Positions 1 through 5,344 of a DNA stretch of 6,283 bases are shown one piece after another. A program made the translations under genes and the position numbers. Every line of letters begins with the position of its first letter. Position 1 is the first letter of the stretch. A model generated the notes under the pieces. The model saw nothing but the letters and a program-made list of their open reading frames with translations, did not search any database and was not told where the DNA came from. Source of the DNA: an archaeon (GTDB lineage Archaea; Thermoproteota; Nitrososphaeria; Nitrososphaerales; CADDZS01); assembly GCA_021792315.1 (NCBI GenBank), contig JAJYUX010000062.1, positions 1 through 6,283 on the forward strand. The letters are read 5' to 3'.

Positions 1-10
1 GTTCTAGCGC

Positions 11-835
11 ATGAGTGTAACCCAGATGGAAGAAGTAAGAGAAGAAGAGCAGACGCTCCTCGAAGAAAGGCCGAGTAAGCCCGCAACATCAGGCAAGAGA
101 AATCCTCCAGCACGAAACACTTCGAGGTTCTGGTTTGAGAGGTTCCTTTCTGTGATCCAGAGGCAAAACCCCTCGGTCATAGACTCTGCCTTTTTGAGCC
201 AGATTGCGCCAAGCAACGAAGGGAAGCTACTTGCTCAGCTAAAGTTCCTTCATGTAATTGACGAACAAGGGAAACCAACGCAACTACTACCCAAGCTCAA
301 CATGGTCGGCGAGGAGCAAAAGAGGGGTTTCCAAGACATTGCTCGCGAATCCTATCAGGATCTCTTTGCAGAGCTGAAGCTAGATAGAGCGGTACCCGAT
401 GATCTGATCAACTTTTTCATCAGAAAGTACGCCTTCACAAGGGACAAGGCGGTCAACGCTGCAAAATTTTTCCTGTACCTAGTTGACAAGGCAAGCATAG
501 GAATCTCTCAGGAACTATCATCTTTCATGACTGAGAAGATAACTTCGAGCGCGTCAAATGGCTGTGCTGTTCAGGCTGCTTCCGTCACAAGAGCTCAGGA
601 GAGAATAGCTAGAGCTCCTGCCAGAGAAGTGAAGTTATCCCCCAGAAAGAATTCAAAGATTCTGGCAGAAGCAGATTTCCAGCCGGCCATACATGCAAAT
701 ATTGAAATCAAGCTCGACAAGGACACTCCAAGGGAGTATTGGGACAGAGTGCTTGCGCTACTTGGAGAAAGCAAGGAAGTAGAAGCATCGGCTAGCATGG
801 ATGCGCAGGAAAATAATTCAGAACCGTCTCAGTAA
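11..835 (+). CDS. DUF5343-like protein of unknown function, 274 aa
   Basis: The protein is soluble, with no signal peptide or membrane segment. Residues 1-38 are charged and Pro/Ser-rich, probably disordered. Residues 39-170 look like the DUF5343 fold: a helical, winged-helix-like start with the family-style stretch LKFLHVIDEQGKPT (77-90), then ARESYQDLFAEL (111-122), DLINFFIRKY (131-140) and FFLYLVDKASIGIS (153-166). After a low-complexity basic linker (about 175-220), the segment PAIHANIEIKLDKDTPREYW (225-244) matches the C-terminal strand-helix often seen in this family, and an acidic tail follows. The family assignment comes from remembered sequence patterns, not a search. Its biochemical role is unknown. 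The ATG at 11 is the first in frame, but only 10 bases precede it, so a longer start outside the window cannot be excluded; Met6 is an alternative. It is convergent with the DUF4382 gene and shares no visible pathway with its neighbours. Confidence 0.8.
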   Translation: MSVTQMEEVREEEQTLLEERPSKPATSGKRNPPARNTSRFWFERFLSVIQRQNPSVIDSAFLSQIAPSNEGKLLAQLKFLHVIDEQGKPTQLLPKLNMVGEEQKRGFQDIARESYQDLFAELKLDRAVPDDLINFFIRKYAFTRDKAVNAAKFFLYLVDKASIGISQELSSFMTEKITSSASNGCAVQAASVTRAQERIARAPAREVKLSPRKNSKILAEADFQPAIHANIEIKLDKDTPREYWDRVLALLGESKEVEASASMDAQENNSEPSQ

Positions 836-850
836 AAAAAGAAAAAAGGA

Positions 851-870
851 TGGAAGACGCTTGTCTTCCA
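851..870 (-). terminator. Hairpin plus T-tract between convergent genes
   Basis: A perfect 8-bp inverted repeat (TGGAAGAC / GTCTTCCA) closes a 4-base GCTT loop. Read on the minus strand it lies just after the DUF4382 stop codon (873-875) and is followed by two T-runs, the complement of the A-rich tract at 834-848. This is a good terminator for the minus-strand gene; archaeal termination depends mainly on the T-tract. On the plus strand only a short CTTT follows the hairpin, so support there is weaker. Confidence 0.65.
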
Positions 871-872
871 CT

Positions 873-2015
873 TTAAGATGCTACGACCGCCGTCTGCGCT
901 AGCAGCCCGCTTGCCTGAACTGTGACCACGTAGCGCTGTCCAGAAACAATCGACTGTGCGTTTTGCGAAACCTGCAAATCTCCGTGGTCTTGTCCGAACT
1001 GGAAGTGAGCTAGCACCCCAATCGATATCGGACCGCTGTAGGTGAAGGTTGCGCTTGAGTTAGGCGCAACTAGGTATCCACCAGCCGCTACCGTCCGGAG
1101 CATTCCAAACCTCGAAGTTCCGTTGATGAATACGAGCGACTGGTTTTGCTCCACAACGAAGAATGCTGATGTTGCTGCTATCGATGCATCGGAAGACATC
1201 CACCTGCCGTCACCGCCAGATTGCGAAGTGGTGGAGGTTACTCCAACCATCCTGAACACAAGTGAAGTGTTTCCCGTGTTTTGAACTGTTACCGAGAGCG
1301 AATTGCCCGATAGCGATGCTGCGCTTATCTGGAAATGAGAGCTGTGCTGGATCTCCTCCCACCAGCCGGCGCTTCTCAGATCGTCCCTGTGGCCGACTCT
1401 GAAATCTCCGTGAGAGATGGATTGAGCAGGCATTGAGTATGCTTTGGCTGCCCCGATGAATGCGAATGTCGGGTTTGTGGAGTTTCCTAGCATCAGAACA
1501 GTGGGTGTCAGGTCGATTACTGCAGCTGCACTGCCGCCGCTCTGTATCGATAGGCCGCCGATGATAGGGACTGTGAGACTGGTTGCCCCGGTAGTGTCCT
1601 CGACGAAGAGTGCGGTGTAGTTTGCACCGTTGTATGTGACCTGCGCCGAAGTGATGTTGAATCTAAGTGCGTTGTATGTCCCGCTTGGTATGTTTCCAGT
1701 CGCTATTGTCTGGCTCACGTTAATCACGCTCATCAGGTTGATTATGCCTGAAGCCTTGACGTTGTACCAGCCTGACTGGTTACCAGCATCCGATACGTGA
1801 ACTCCGATGTCGTTGTATGTCGCGTAGACAGCGCTCACGCCATTTGGCACTGTAGGGGGATCTGTCAGCAGAACCGACAAAGTCCCTGTGCTTGCCTGCG
1901 ACTTTGTTATCTGCGTTCCTAGAAATCCTGGACTGAATACTGCTCCTGTTACGAGGCCAAGTGCGACTATAGCCGCGATGGCTCCCGATATTATGACGCT
2001 TCGTTTGGGTGTCAT
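873..2015 (-). CDS. DUF4382 secreted or membrane-anchored surface protein
   Basis: The 380-residue protein begins with a short basic segment (MTPKRS) and a hydrophobic helix at about residues 7-27, either a signal peptide or an N-terminal anchor. Residues 44-200 match DUF4382, a beta-rich extracytoplasmic domain: TGTLSVLLTDPP (43-54) is the characteristic first strand, followed by the YNDIGVHV and IPSGTYNALRFNIT stretches. A His/Asp/Trp-rich linker (about 203-228) leads to a second beta-rich half (about 229-380) that resembles an immunoglobulin-like or CARDB-like sandwich but is not firmly assignable. About nine N-x-S/T sequons suggest glycosylation on the cell surface. The frame stays open to a GTG at 2072, but the ATG at 2015 places the hydrophobic helix at the N-terminus and is preferred. 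DUF4382 has no established activity; binding or cell-surface roles are only guesses. The gene stands alone, convergent with the DUF5343 gene. Confidence 0.82.
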   Translation of the reverse strand: MTPKRSVIISGAIAAIVALGLVTGAVFSPGFLGTQITKSQASTGTLSVLLTDPPTVPNGVSAVYATYNDIGVHVSDAGNQSGWYNVKASGIINLMSVINVSQTIATGNIPSGTYNALRFNITSAQVTYNGANYTALFVEDTTGATSLTVPIIGGLSIQSGGSAAAVIDLTPTVLMLGNSTNPTFAFIGAAKAYSMPAQSISHGDFRVGHRDDLRSAGWWEEIQHSSHFQISAASLSGNSLSVTVQNTGNTSLVFRMVGVTSTTSQSGGDGRWMSSDASIAATSAFFVVEQNQSLVFINGTSRFGMLRTVAAGGYLVAPNSSATFTYSGPISIGVLAHFQFGQDHGDLQVSQNAQSIVSGQRYVVTVQASGLLAQTAVVAS

Positions 2016-2045
2016 GTCATCTTCGTAAGGTGCAATGCAGTGGAC

Positions 2046-2053
2046 TGTATTAG
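2046..2053 (-). promoter_or_regulatory. Possible weak TATA box for the DUF4382 gene
   Basis: On the minus strand the stretch CTAATAC lies about 35 bases before the ATG at 2015, which would allow a transcript with a leader of roughly 10 bases. The match to an archaeal TATA consensus is poor, and no clear BRE or Shine-Dalgarno sequence is visible. This is a positional suggestion only. Confidence 0.25.
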
Positions 2054-2096
2054 AAACAGAGCAATAGAACACCTTGTTCAGTCATGTTTCGTGCCT

Positions 2097-2112
2097 GTTC
2101 AAAGGTTTGAAC
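2097..2112. promoter_or_regulatory. 16-bp palindrome, candidate operator
   Basis: GTTCAAA and TTTGAAC form perfect 7-base arms around a GG spacer. It lies 82 bases before the preferred start of the DUF4382 gene, and no T-tract follows it on either strand, so an operator for a dimeric regulator is likelier than a terminator. The regulator is unknown. Confidence 0.4.
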
Positions 2113-2224
2113 GCAAATTTCGACTATGGTCTTTCACGATGCATAGCGGAATCCGATACATGTTCACGACACTGGCCTGAACTTCAAGCTCTTCTATCGC
2201 AAAAGCGCGAATTTGTGATTTCGT

Positions 2225-2246
2225 AGTTACAGAGTGGTAACTGAGG
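2225..2246. repeat. Palindromic site, copy 1 of tandem pair
   Basis: AGTTAC-N6-GTAACT (2225-2242) is a perfect inverted repeat with a 6-base spacer. With its right flank (to 2246) it matches 19 of 22 bases of the copy at 2280-2301, in the same orientation and 55 bases away (start to start). The size and symmetry suit a dimeric helix-turn-helix regulator. The regulator and target are unknown. Confidence 0.55.
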
Positions 2247-2251
2247 AGAGC

Positions 2252-2256
2252 TATAT
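2252..2256. promoter_or_regulatory. TATA-like element between the palindromes
   Basis: The short sequence TATAT follows a purine-rich GAGGAGAG stretch, resembling BRE plus TATA for the plus strand. A start point about 25 bases downstream would fall in the second palindrome (2279-2298); read on the minus strand it would fall near the first. No clear gene lies downstream in either direction nearby, so a promoter is only suggested by position. Confidence 0.3.
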
Positions 2257-2278
2257 GTGATTGAAGTAATGCAAATTT

Positions 2279-2300
2279 CAGTTACTGACTGGTAACTGGG
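2279..2300. repeat. Palindromic site, copy 2 of tandem pair
   Basis: CAGTTAC-N6-GTAACTG (2279-2298) is a perfect inverted repeat with 7-base arms and the same 6-base spacing as copy 1. Four of the six spacer bases are also shared. If transcribed it would form a stable hairpin, and a second small hairpin (GAAGC-CGA-GCTTC, 2306-2318) follows within 10 bases. An operator or the 5' end of a structured RNA are both possible. Confidence 0.55.
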
Positions 2301-2762
2301 GCTAGGAAGCCGAGCTTCGCGAGCCATAACAATGGCAGCATACTCGAACTGGTTCGTTCTAGATTTTCCCTGAATATTCCAGCCGCTTCACGGCAAGGTA
2401 GGTAGCCCTCCCCAATGGAGCCGCCTCGAACAAGATTTCCTCGTCGGTCGTCGAGCATTTCGCAACAATGGTAATTCTCTTCTCGCGTCTGTCTCTTTTC
2501 CCATCTGCTGGCTCGCAGAGTACGGATTCGGCATTTCATGATTATCTCAACATACTGGCAAGTGCTTTGGGTTTGATTTCAGTATTCGCCTTCGAGTTGC
2601 AATTTAATGTTCGACTTGATTCATTTTTCTATTATTTCCTCTTTCAAATATTGATGCGAATTCTGCATGAGGAATACTGCCAAAGTTTTCCGGTGTTTCC
2701 TTTCGCCCAGACCAATCCTTAGTTGCGTGGAATGTCAAGTTAAATTTAGTCGATGCCAACAA

Positions 2763-2774
2763 AATACGCGTATT
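2763..2774 (-). terminator. 12-bp palindrome after the PPOX-like gene
   Basis: AATACGCGTATT is a perfect palindrome about 10 bases beyond the stop codon of the minus-strand PPOX-like gene. On that strand it runs into TTTTGTTGG, a short T-rich tail. It may contribute to termination, but with no loop the palindrome cannot fold fully as a hairpin, and the T-tract is short. A protein-binding site is an alternative. Confidence 0.3.
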
Positions 2775-2783
2775 GGTTCCTTG

Positions 2784-3272
2784 TTAGAAGTGCTTCTTTC
2801 CGTAGTGCCAGCTCAACGATTCAGGACACTCTGGCAGCTCGAACTTTAGAATGACTCGCTCTTTGAAATCTTGCAACGGCGGCCTTCCAGTGAGCGAGGT
2901 GTACTTCTTCTTGATCTCTAGAGCAACCAGATCTTCAACCTCACGGTCATCGACTGTTGAGACAGTACCAGGTAAGATTACTCCCTTTACGTCATCGTAA
3001 GAGTACCCCGTGTCCACGACTGCATTGACACTAGGTGAAGTCTCTAGATTGTTGATCAAGATAGAATCGGGTTCTTCGTCAAAATAGATAGTATTTCCAA
3101 TTCTTACATAATGTGTCGGGATATTCCATATCTGTCCCTGATGATCGATGCTGGCCATTCGAAGCCAAACTTCAGAGTCGATCAGTTCTAGCACTTCTGC
3201 ATGCTCTAGTCCAATTGAGGCATAGTTTCTTCCCTCTGACATGAAACGAACTAGTACTTCGTCAAGGATCAT
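2784..3272 (-). CDS. PPOX-like split-barrel flavin/F420-type protein (copy 1)
   Basis: This 162-residue protein has the layout of the pyridoxamine 5'-phosphate oxidase-like split beta-barrel superfamily, whose small members bind FMN, F420 or haem and act as reductases, oxidases or cofactor carriers. Visible hallmarks are a first strand WLRMASID (36-43), GQIWNIPTHYVRIGNTIYFD (46-65) giving the paired central strands, the cofactor-contact region DSILINNLETSPSVNAVVD (69-87), a further strand GVILPGTV (97-104), and a C-terminal ending SWHYGKK (154-160). The length is normal and there is no signal peptide, so it is cytoplasmic. True pyridoxal-phosphate synthesis is unlikely for so short and divergent a member; the cofactor and substrate cannot be read from the sequence. 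The ATG at 3272 is the first in frame; Met11 (3242) is a possible alternative. It is transcribed away from the transporter cluster, which contains a clear paralog at 4764-5240 (about 21 of 51 identical residues over the central strands). Confidence 0.85.
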   Translation of the reverse strand: MILDEVLVRFMSEGRNYASIGLEHAEVLELIDSEVWLRMASIDHQGQIWNIPTHYVRIGNTIYFDEEPDSILINNLETSPSVNAVVDTGYSYDDVKGVILPGTVSTVDDREVEDLVALEIKKKYTSLTGRPPLQDFKERVILKFELPECPESLSWHYGKKHF

Positions 3273-3294
3273 TTAAGAGTTGAAATGACTGATT

Positions 3295-3316
3295 GGCCTG
3301 AGTGGTAGCCCTTCAA
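3295..3316. repeat. GGCCTGAGT...GCCYTTCAA element, copy 1
   Basis: GGCCTGAGT, four bases, then GCCCTTCAA. The element lies 23 bases before the start of the minus-strand PPOX-like gene in the shared divergent promoter region. A closely similar sequence with a five-base gap lies at 5271-5293 before livH, and a shortened relative (GGCCTGAACTTCAAG) at 2174-2188. Role unknown; it could be a regulator site linking these genes. Confidence 0.35.
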
Positions 3317-3392
3317 GAAGTAATCAAAAACCTGAGTAACTTTAAAGCCACTTTTGACTACATCTGCAATTTGTAAGGCTAGACAATCCGCT

Positions 3393-3405
3393 GAAAACAT
3401 AAATA
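3393..3405 (+). promoter_or_regulatory. BRE/TATA promoter of the binding-protein gene
   Basis: GAAAAC followed by ATAAATA (3399-3405) matches an archaeal BRE plus TATA box. The TATA centre lies about 27 bases before the ATG at 3429, so transcription should begin at or within a few bases of the start codon. No Shine-Dalgarno sequence precedes that ATG, as expected for a leaderless mRNA. This spacing also supports choosing the ATG at 3429 over the upstream TTG at 3354. Confidence 0.65.
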
Positions 3406-3428
3406 GAACGCGAAGACGCCGCGGTTCA

Positions 3429-4748
3429 ATGAAGACTTCAACTCTAGCGATAGTAGTCGTTGTCGTAATAATCATCATAGCAGCCGGAGGATACTTCGCT
3501 TATACTTCCTATTACAACACCACGACGAGCACTCCAAGTACTACCACACCACCAAGCACAACTTCGACCGCGCCAGTAATAACTACATCCAGCTCGACGA
3601 CATCCACCACCTCTGCGCCATTGTCGCCTGTCAACATCGGTGTTATGGAAGCTACTACAGGGTCAATATCTGGTTTCTCCAACGAGACAATCGCGATGGC
3701 AACCGTCGCAGTGAATCAGCTGAACGCCCAAGGCGGAATACTTGGCCACCCAGTGAAGCTTTTCGTGGCAAATGAGATTCCGAGTCCAACAGCAGCTGCC
3801 CAGACTCTTGTGCTACAAGACAACGTGAGTGCCATAGTCGGAGTATCTTACACTGGTGATGCGATCGCAATAATGCCGTTCCTCTCTCAACATCACGTGC
3901 TAGGTCTTTTCACAACAGCAACTGGTAACACGCTTCTGAATAACGTCTCCACAGATTATGCTAACTACAAATATTTCTTCAGATTCACACTGCAGGATAG
4001 TACGTATGCAACTTATCTTCAGCAATTCTTTAACAACGTAACAAAACCAACTTCAGTGTATTTTGTTGCGGAAGATTTGTCTTTTGCTCATGAGACATTC
4101 TCAGCGATAAATCAAACGTTAACTTCAATGGGCATCAATGTAATGGGCGCGACGTTTGTTCCTCTTACTCAAACAGACTTTACAACGCTGGCAGCCCAGA
4201 TAGGTTCGGAGCATCCCTCAATGGTGATAGATGCACAAACTGGAATCGGAGTAGCAACTTTCTTGGAACAGTTGAAGGCAAATCCTTCTGCTGCAGGTAT
4301 CCAGTTCCTTGATATAGGAAATGGCGCCTTGTCCGATCCTTACGTCATGGGATCAGTAGCTTCGAGTCATCCAGGGGTATTAAATGGAGTGATATTCCAG
4401 CAGTTTCCAGGAACAAATTCAACACCGTATAATTCATTAGGCGCTAGTTTGATCTCAGCCTACCAGAACGCGACGCATCAGACATATTACTCATTTCCTT
4501 CCAATTCATTTACGGCAATTCACGTATTAGCTCAATCGATGATCAATGCAAACACTGTTAGCAACGTTAGCGCGATCATCGCTGCAATGGAACACATAAG
4601 CTATGAGGGCTCTGCAGGACTCGTCACTTTCGATACAAACCACAACTGGATAGTGCCGACACTTTGGTATACCCAGTTCCAAAACGGTCACTTGCAGGTC
4701 ATCTGGCCGCCTTCCTTCGCCACTTCGACTTATCAGCCACCCAGTTAG
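3429..4748 (+). CDS. livK: ABC transporter substrate-binding protein, branched-chain amino acid type
   Basis: This 439-residue protein is the extracytoplasmic receptor of an ABC importer. A basic start and a strongly hydrophobic helix (residues about 6-25, with runs of Val and Ile) form the anchor or signal peptide. Residues 31-66 are a Ser/Thr/Pro-rich stalk that holds the domain away from the membrane. From residue 68 the type I periplasmic-binding fold (Peripla_BP_6 class) follows: VNIGVMEATTGSISGF opens lobe 1 where the ligand-contact loop normally lies, NQLNAQGGILGHPVKL is the characteristic next motif, and VSAIVGVSYTGDAIAIMPFL continues the fold; lobe 2 begins near SVYFVAEDLSFAHE. Nine N-x-S/T sequons suggest N-glycosylation. 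Following LivH and LivM genes fix the transporter class, but the ligand could be branched-chain amino acids, urea, amides or another small solute. The start is the ATG behind a leaderless promoter; the frame extends to a TTG at 3354 that would place 25 polar residues before the hydrophobic helix. The next gene follows after 15 bases. Confidence 0.88.
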   Translation: MKTSTLAIVVVVVIIIIAAGGYFAYTSYYNTTTSTPSTTTPPSTTSTAPVITTSSSTTSTTSAPLSPVNIGVMEATTGSISGFSNETIAMATVAVNQLNAQGGILGHPVKLFVANEIPSPTAAAQTLVLQDNVSAIVGVSYTGDAIAIMPFLSQHHVLGLFTTATGNTLLNNVSTDYANYKYFFRFTLQDSTYATYLQQFFNNVTKPTSVYFVAEDLSFAHETFSAINQTLTSMGINVMGATFVPLTQTDFTTLAAQIGSEHPSMVIDAQTGIGVATFLEQLKANPSAAGIQFLDIGNGALSDPYVMGSVASSHPGVLNGVIFQQFPGTNSTPYNSLGASLISAYQNATHQTYYSFPSNSFTAIHVLAQSMINANTVSNVSAIIAAMEHISYEGSAGLVTFDTNHNWIVPTLWYTQFQNGHLQVIWPPSFATSTYQPPS

Positions 4749-4763
4749 TGCGCGTAGGTAGGC

Positions 4764-5240
4764 TTGATCTGGACCAGAGACTCTCTGGAACCGGTTTCGG
4801 TTTACCATGTGAAACGGTACATCGACAACCAGTTCTTCATGAGAGCTGCGACCATCTCGATCAATGGCAAGTTACACAACATTCCCTCCAACTTTGTGCG
4901 AATCGGAGGCAAGATCTACTTTGATGGGGATGCGCGGTCGGTGAAGATCAAGAATATCAAACGAAATGGCAAGATTTCACTGGCTATGAATAGTGGAAAA
5001 CCATTCTTTGATTCGAGGGGTGTGCTGATACAAGGAAAAGCCAAACCTGTCGAGGATGCCGAGTTGAGATCAAAAGTCTACGACGCCCTCAATGAAAAGG
5101 CATTTGCGTGTCTGAGGCCCTCATATACAAGATACGATATTGGGACAGAGAAACGAGTAAGAATAGAAATCGAGCCGGAAAGGGTCTTTGCATTCCACTT
5201 CGAGAGGTGCAAAGCAATTCGAGGAATTAACCTAAGGTGA
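4764..5240 (+). CDS. PPOX-like split-barrel protein inside the transporter cluster (copy 2)
   Basis: This 158-residue cytoplasmic protein belongs to the same split-barrel superfamily as the gene at 2784-3272. Visible parts are FMRAATIS (25-32), GKLHNIPSNFVRIGGKIYFD (35-54), SVKIKNIKRNGKISLAMNSG (59-78), RGVLIQGKAKPVEDAE (85-100) and a final strand RVRIEIEPERVFAFHF (131-146). The basic KIKNIKRN segment sits where family members contact the phosphate of FMN or F420. The C-terminus differs from copy 1 (FHFERCKAIRG in place of SWHYGKK), so the two may use different substrates. The start is uncertain: TTG at 4764 gives an N-terminus comparable to copy 1, while GTG at 4809 would still keep the whole barrel; no clear ribosome-binding site precedes either. 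It begins 15 bases after the binding-protein stop and is probably co-transcribed with it. The role within an importer cluster is unknown; redox modification of the imported compound is one speculative option. Confidence 0.83.
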   Translation: MIWTRDSLEPVSVYHVKRYIDNQFFMRAATISINGKLHNIPSNFVRIGGKIYFDGDARSVKIKNIKRNGKISLAMNSGKPFFDSRGVLIQGKAKPVEDAELRSKVYDALNEKAFACLRPSYTRYDIGTEKRVRIEIEPERVFAFHFERCKAIRGINLR

Positions 5241-5344
5241 GCGATTGATACCAAGCAATCTTGGGAAATCGGCCTGAGTCTACGGCCTTTCAATTTTCAA
5301 CTCAAAACACAACACATGTAAGCTTGGGTTAGAGTGGCTTCGCC
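5241..5344 (+). promoter_or_regulatory. Spacer before livH with hairpins and T-rich tail
   Basis: This 104-base gap separates PPOX copy 2 from livH. It holds a CCAAG-CAAT-CTTGG hairpin (5251-5264) and a GGCC...GGCC stem (5271-5287) followed by a T-rich run (TTTCAATTTTC). That arrangement could end or attenuate part of the transcript, so that the binding protein is made in excess over the permease. No good TATA box is seen before livH, and no strong Shine-Dalgarno sequence. Confidence 0.35.
5271..5293. repeat. GGCCTGAGT...GCCYTTCAA element, copy 2
   Basis: GGCCTGAGT, five bases, then GCCTTTCAA, nearly the same as the element at 3295-3316. It ends about 52 bases before the livH start. Because the GGCC ends can pair, it may act as RNA structure rather than as a DNA-binding site. 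Confidence 0.35.

Larger units (their letters stand above)
2016..2783. other. Long intergenic region, no convincing gene
   Basis: This 768-base stretch separates the start of the DUF4382 gene from the end of the first PPOX-like gene. The open frames in it (2282-2539 minus, 2468-2722 plus) give proteins without recognisable family features and with unlikely composition, so they are not called. What can be seen: a 16-bp palindrome at 2097-2112, two related palindromic sites at 2225-2246 and 2279-2300 around a TATA-like element, a small GAAGC-CGA-GCTTC hairpin at 2306-2318, an AT- and T-rich stretch at about 2600-2650, and a 12-bp palindrome at 2763-2774. The region could hold a decayed gene or a non-coding RNA; neither is proven. 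Confidence 0.6.

Noticed and set aside
2345..2365. GGTTCGTTC resembling a tRNA T-arm
   Set aside because: The invariant A of the T-loop is missing, and no acceptor, D-arm or anticodon stems can be placed around it.
2282..2539. 85-codon open frame on the minus strand
   Set aside because: Its composition is Cys- and Arg-rich with no family resemblance, and its end lies inside the palindromic site at 2279-2298. It has no clear promoter or ribosome-binding site.
2468..2722. 84-codon open frame on the plus strand with hydrophobic stretches
   Set aside because: Hydrophobicity comes from the T-rich base composition (Phe, Leu, Ile codons). No basic start, no family pattern and no ribosome-binding site were seen.
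2604..2783. Reading frame of the first PPOX-like gene stays open for 59 codons after its stop
   Set aside because: Copy 1 already ends with a family-typical SWHYGKK segment, so it is not truncated. The extension has no recognisable features and is probably chance.
3354..3428. Upstream TTG extension of the binding protein
   Set aside because: It would add 25 polar residues before the hydrophobic helix, and the TATA box at 3399-3405 lies inside it, so transcripts would not contain the TTG.
4664..4924. 86-codon plus-strand frame overlapping the junction of the binding protein and PPOX copy 2
   Set aside because: It overlaps two well-supported genes in another frame and its product resembles no known family.
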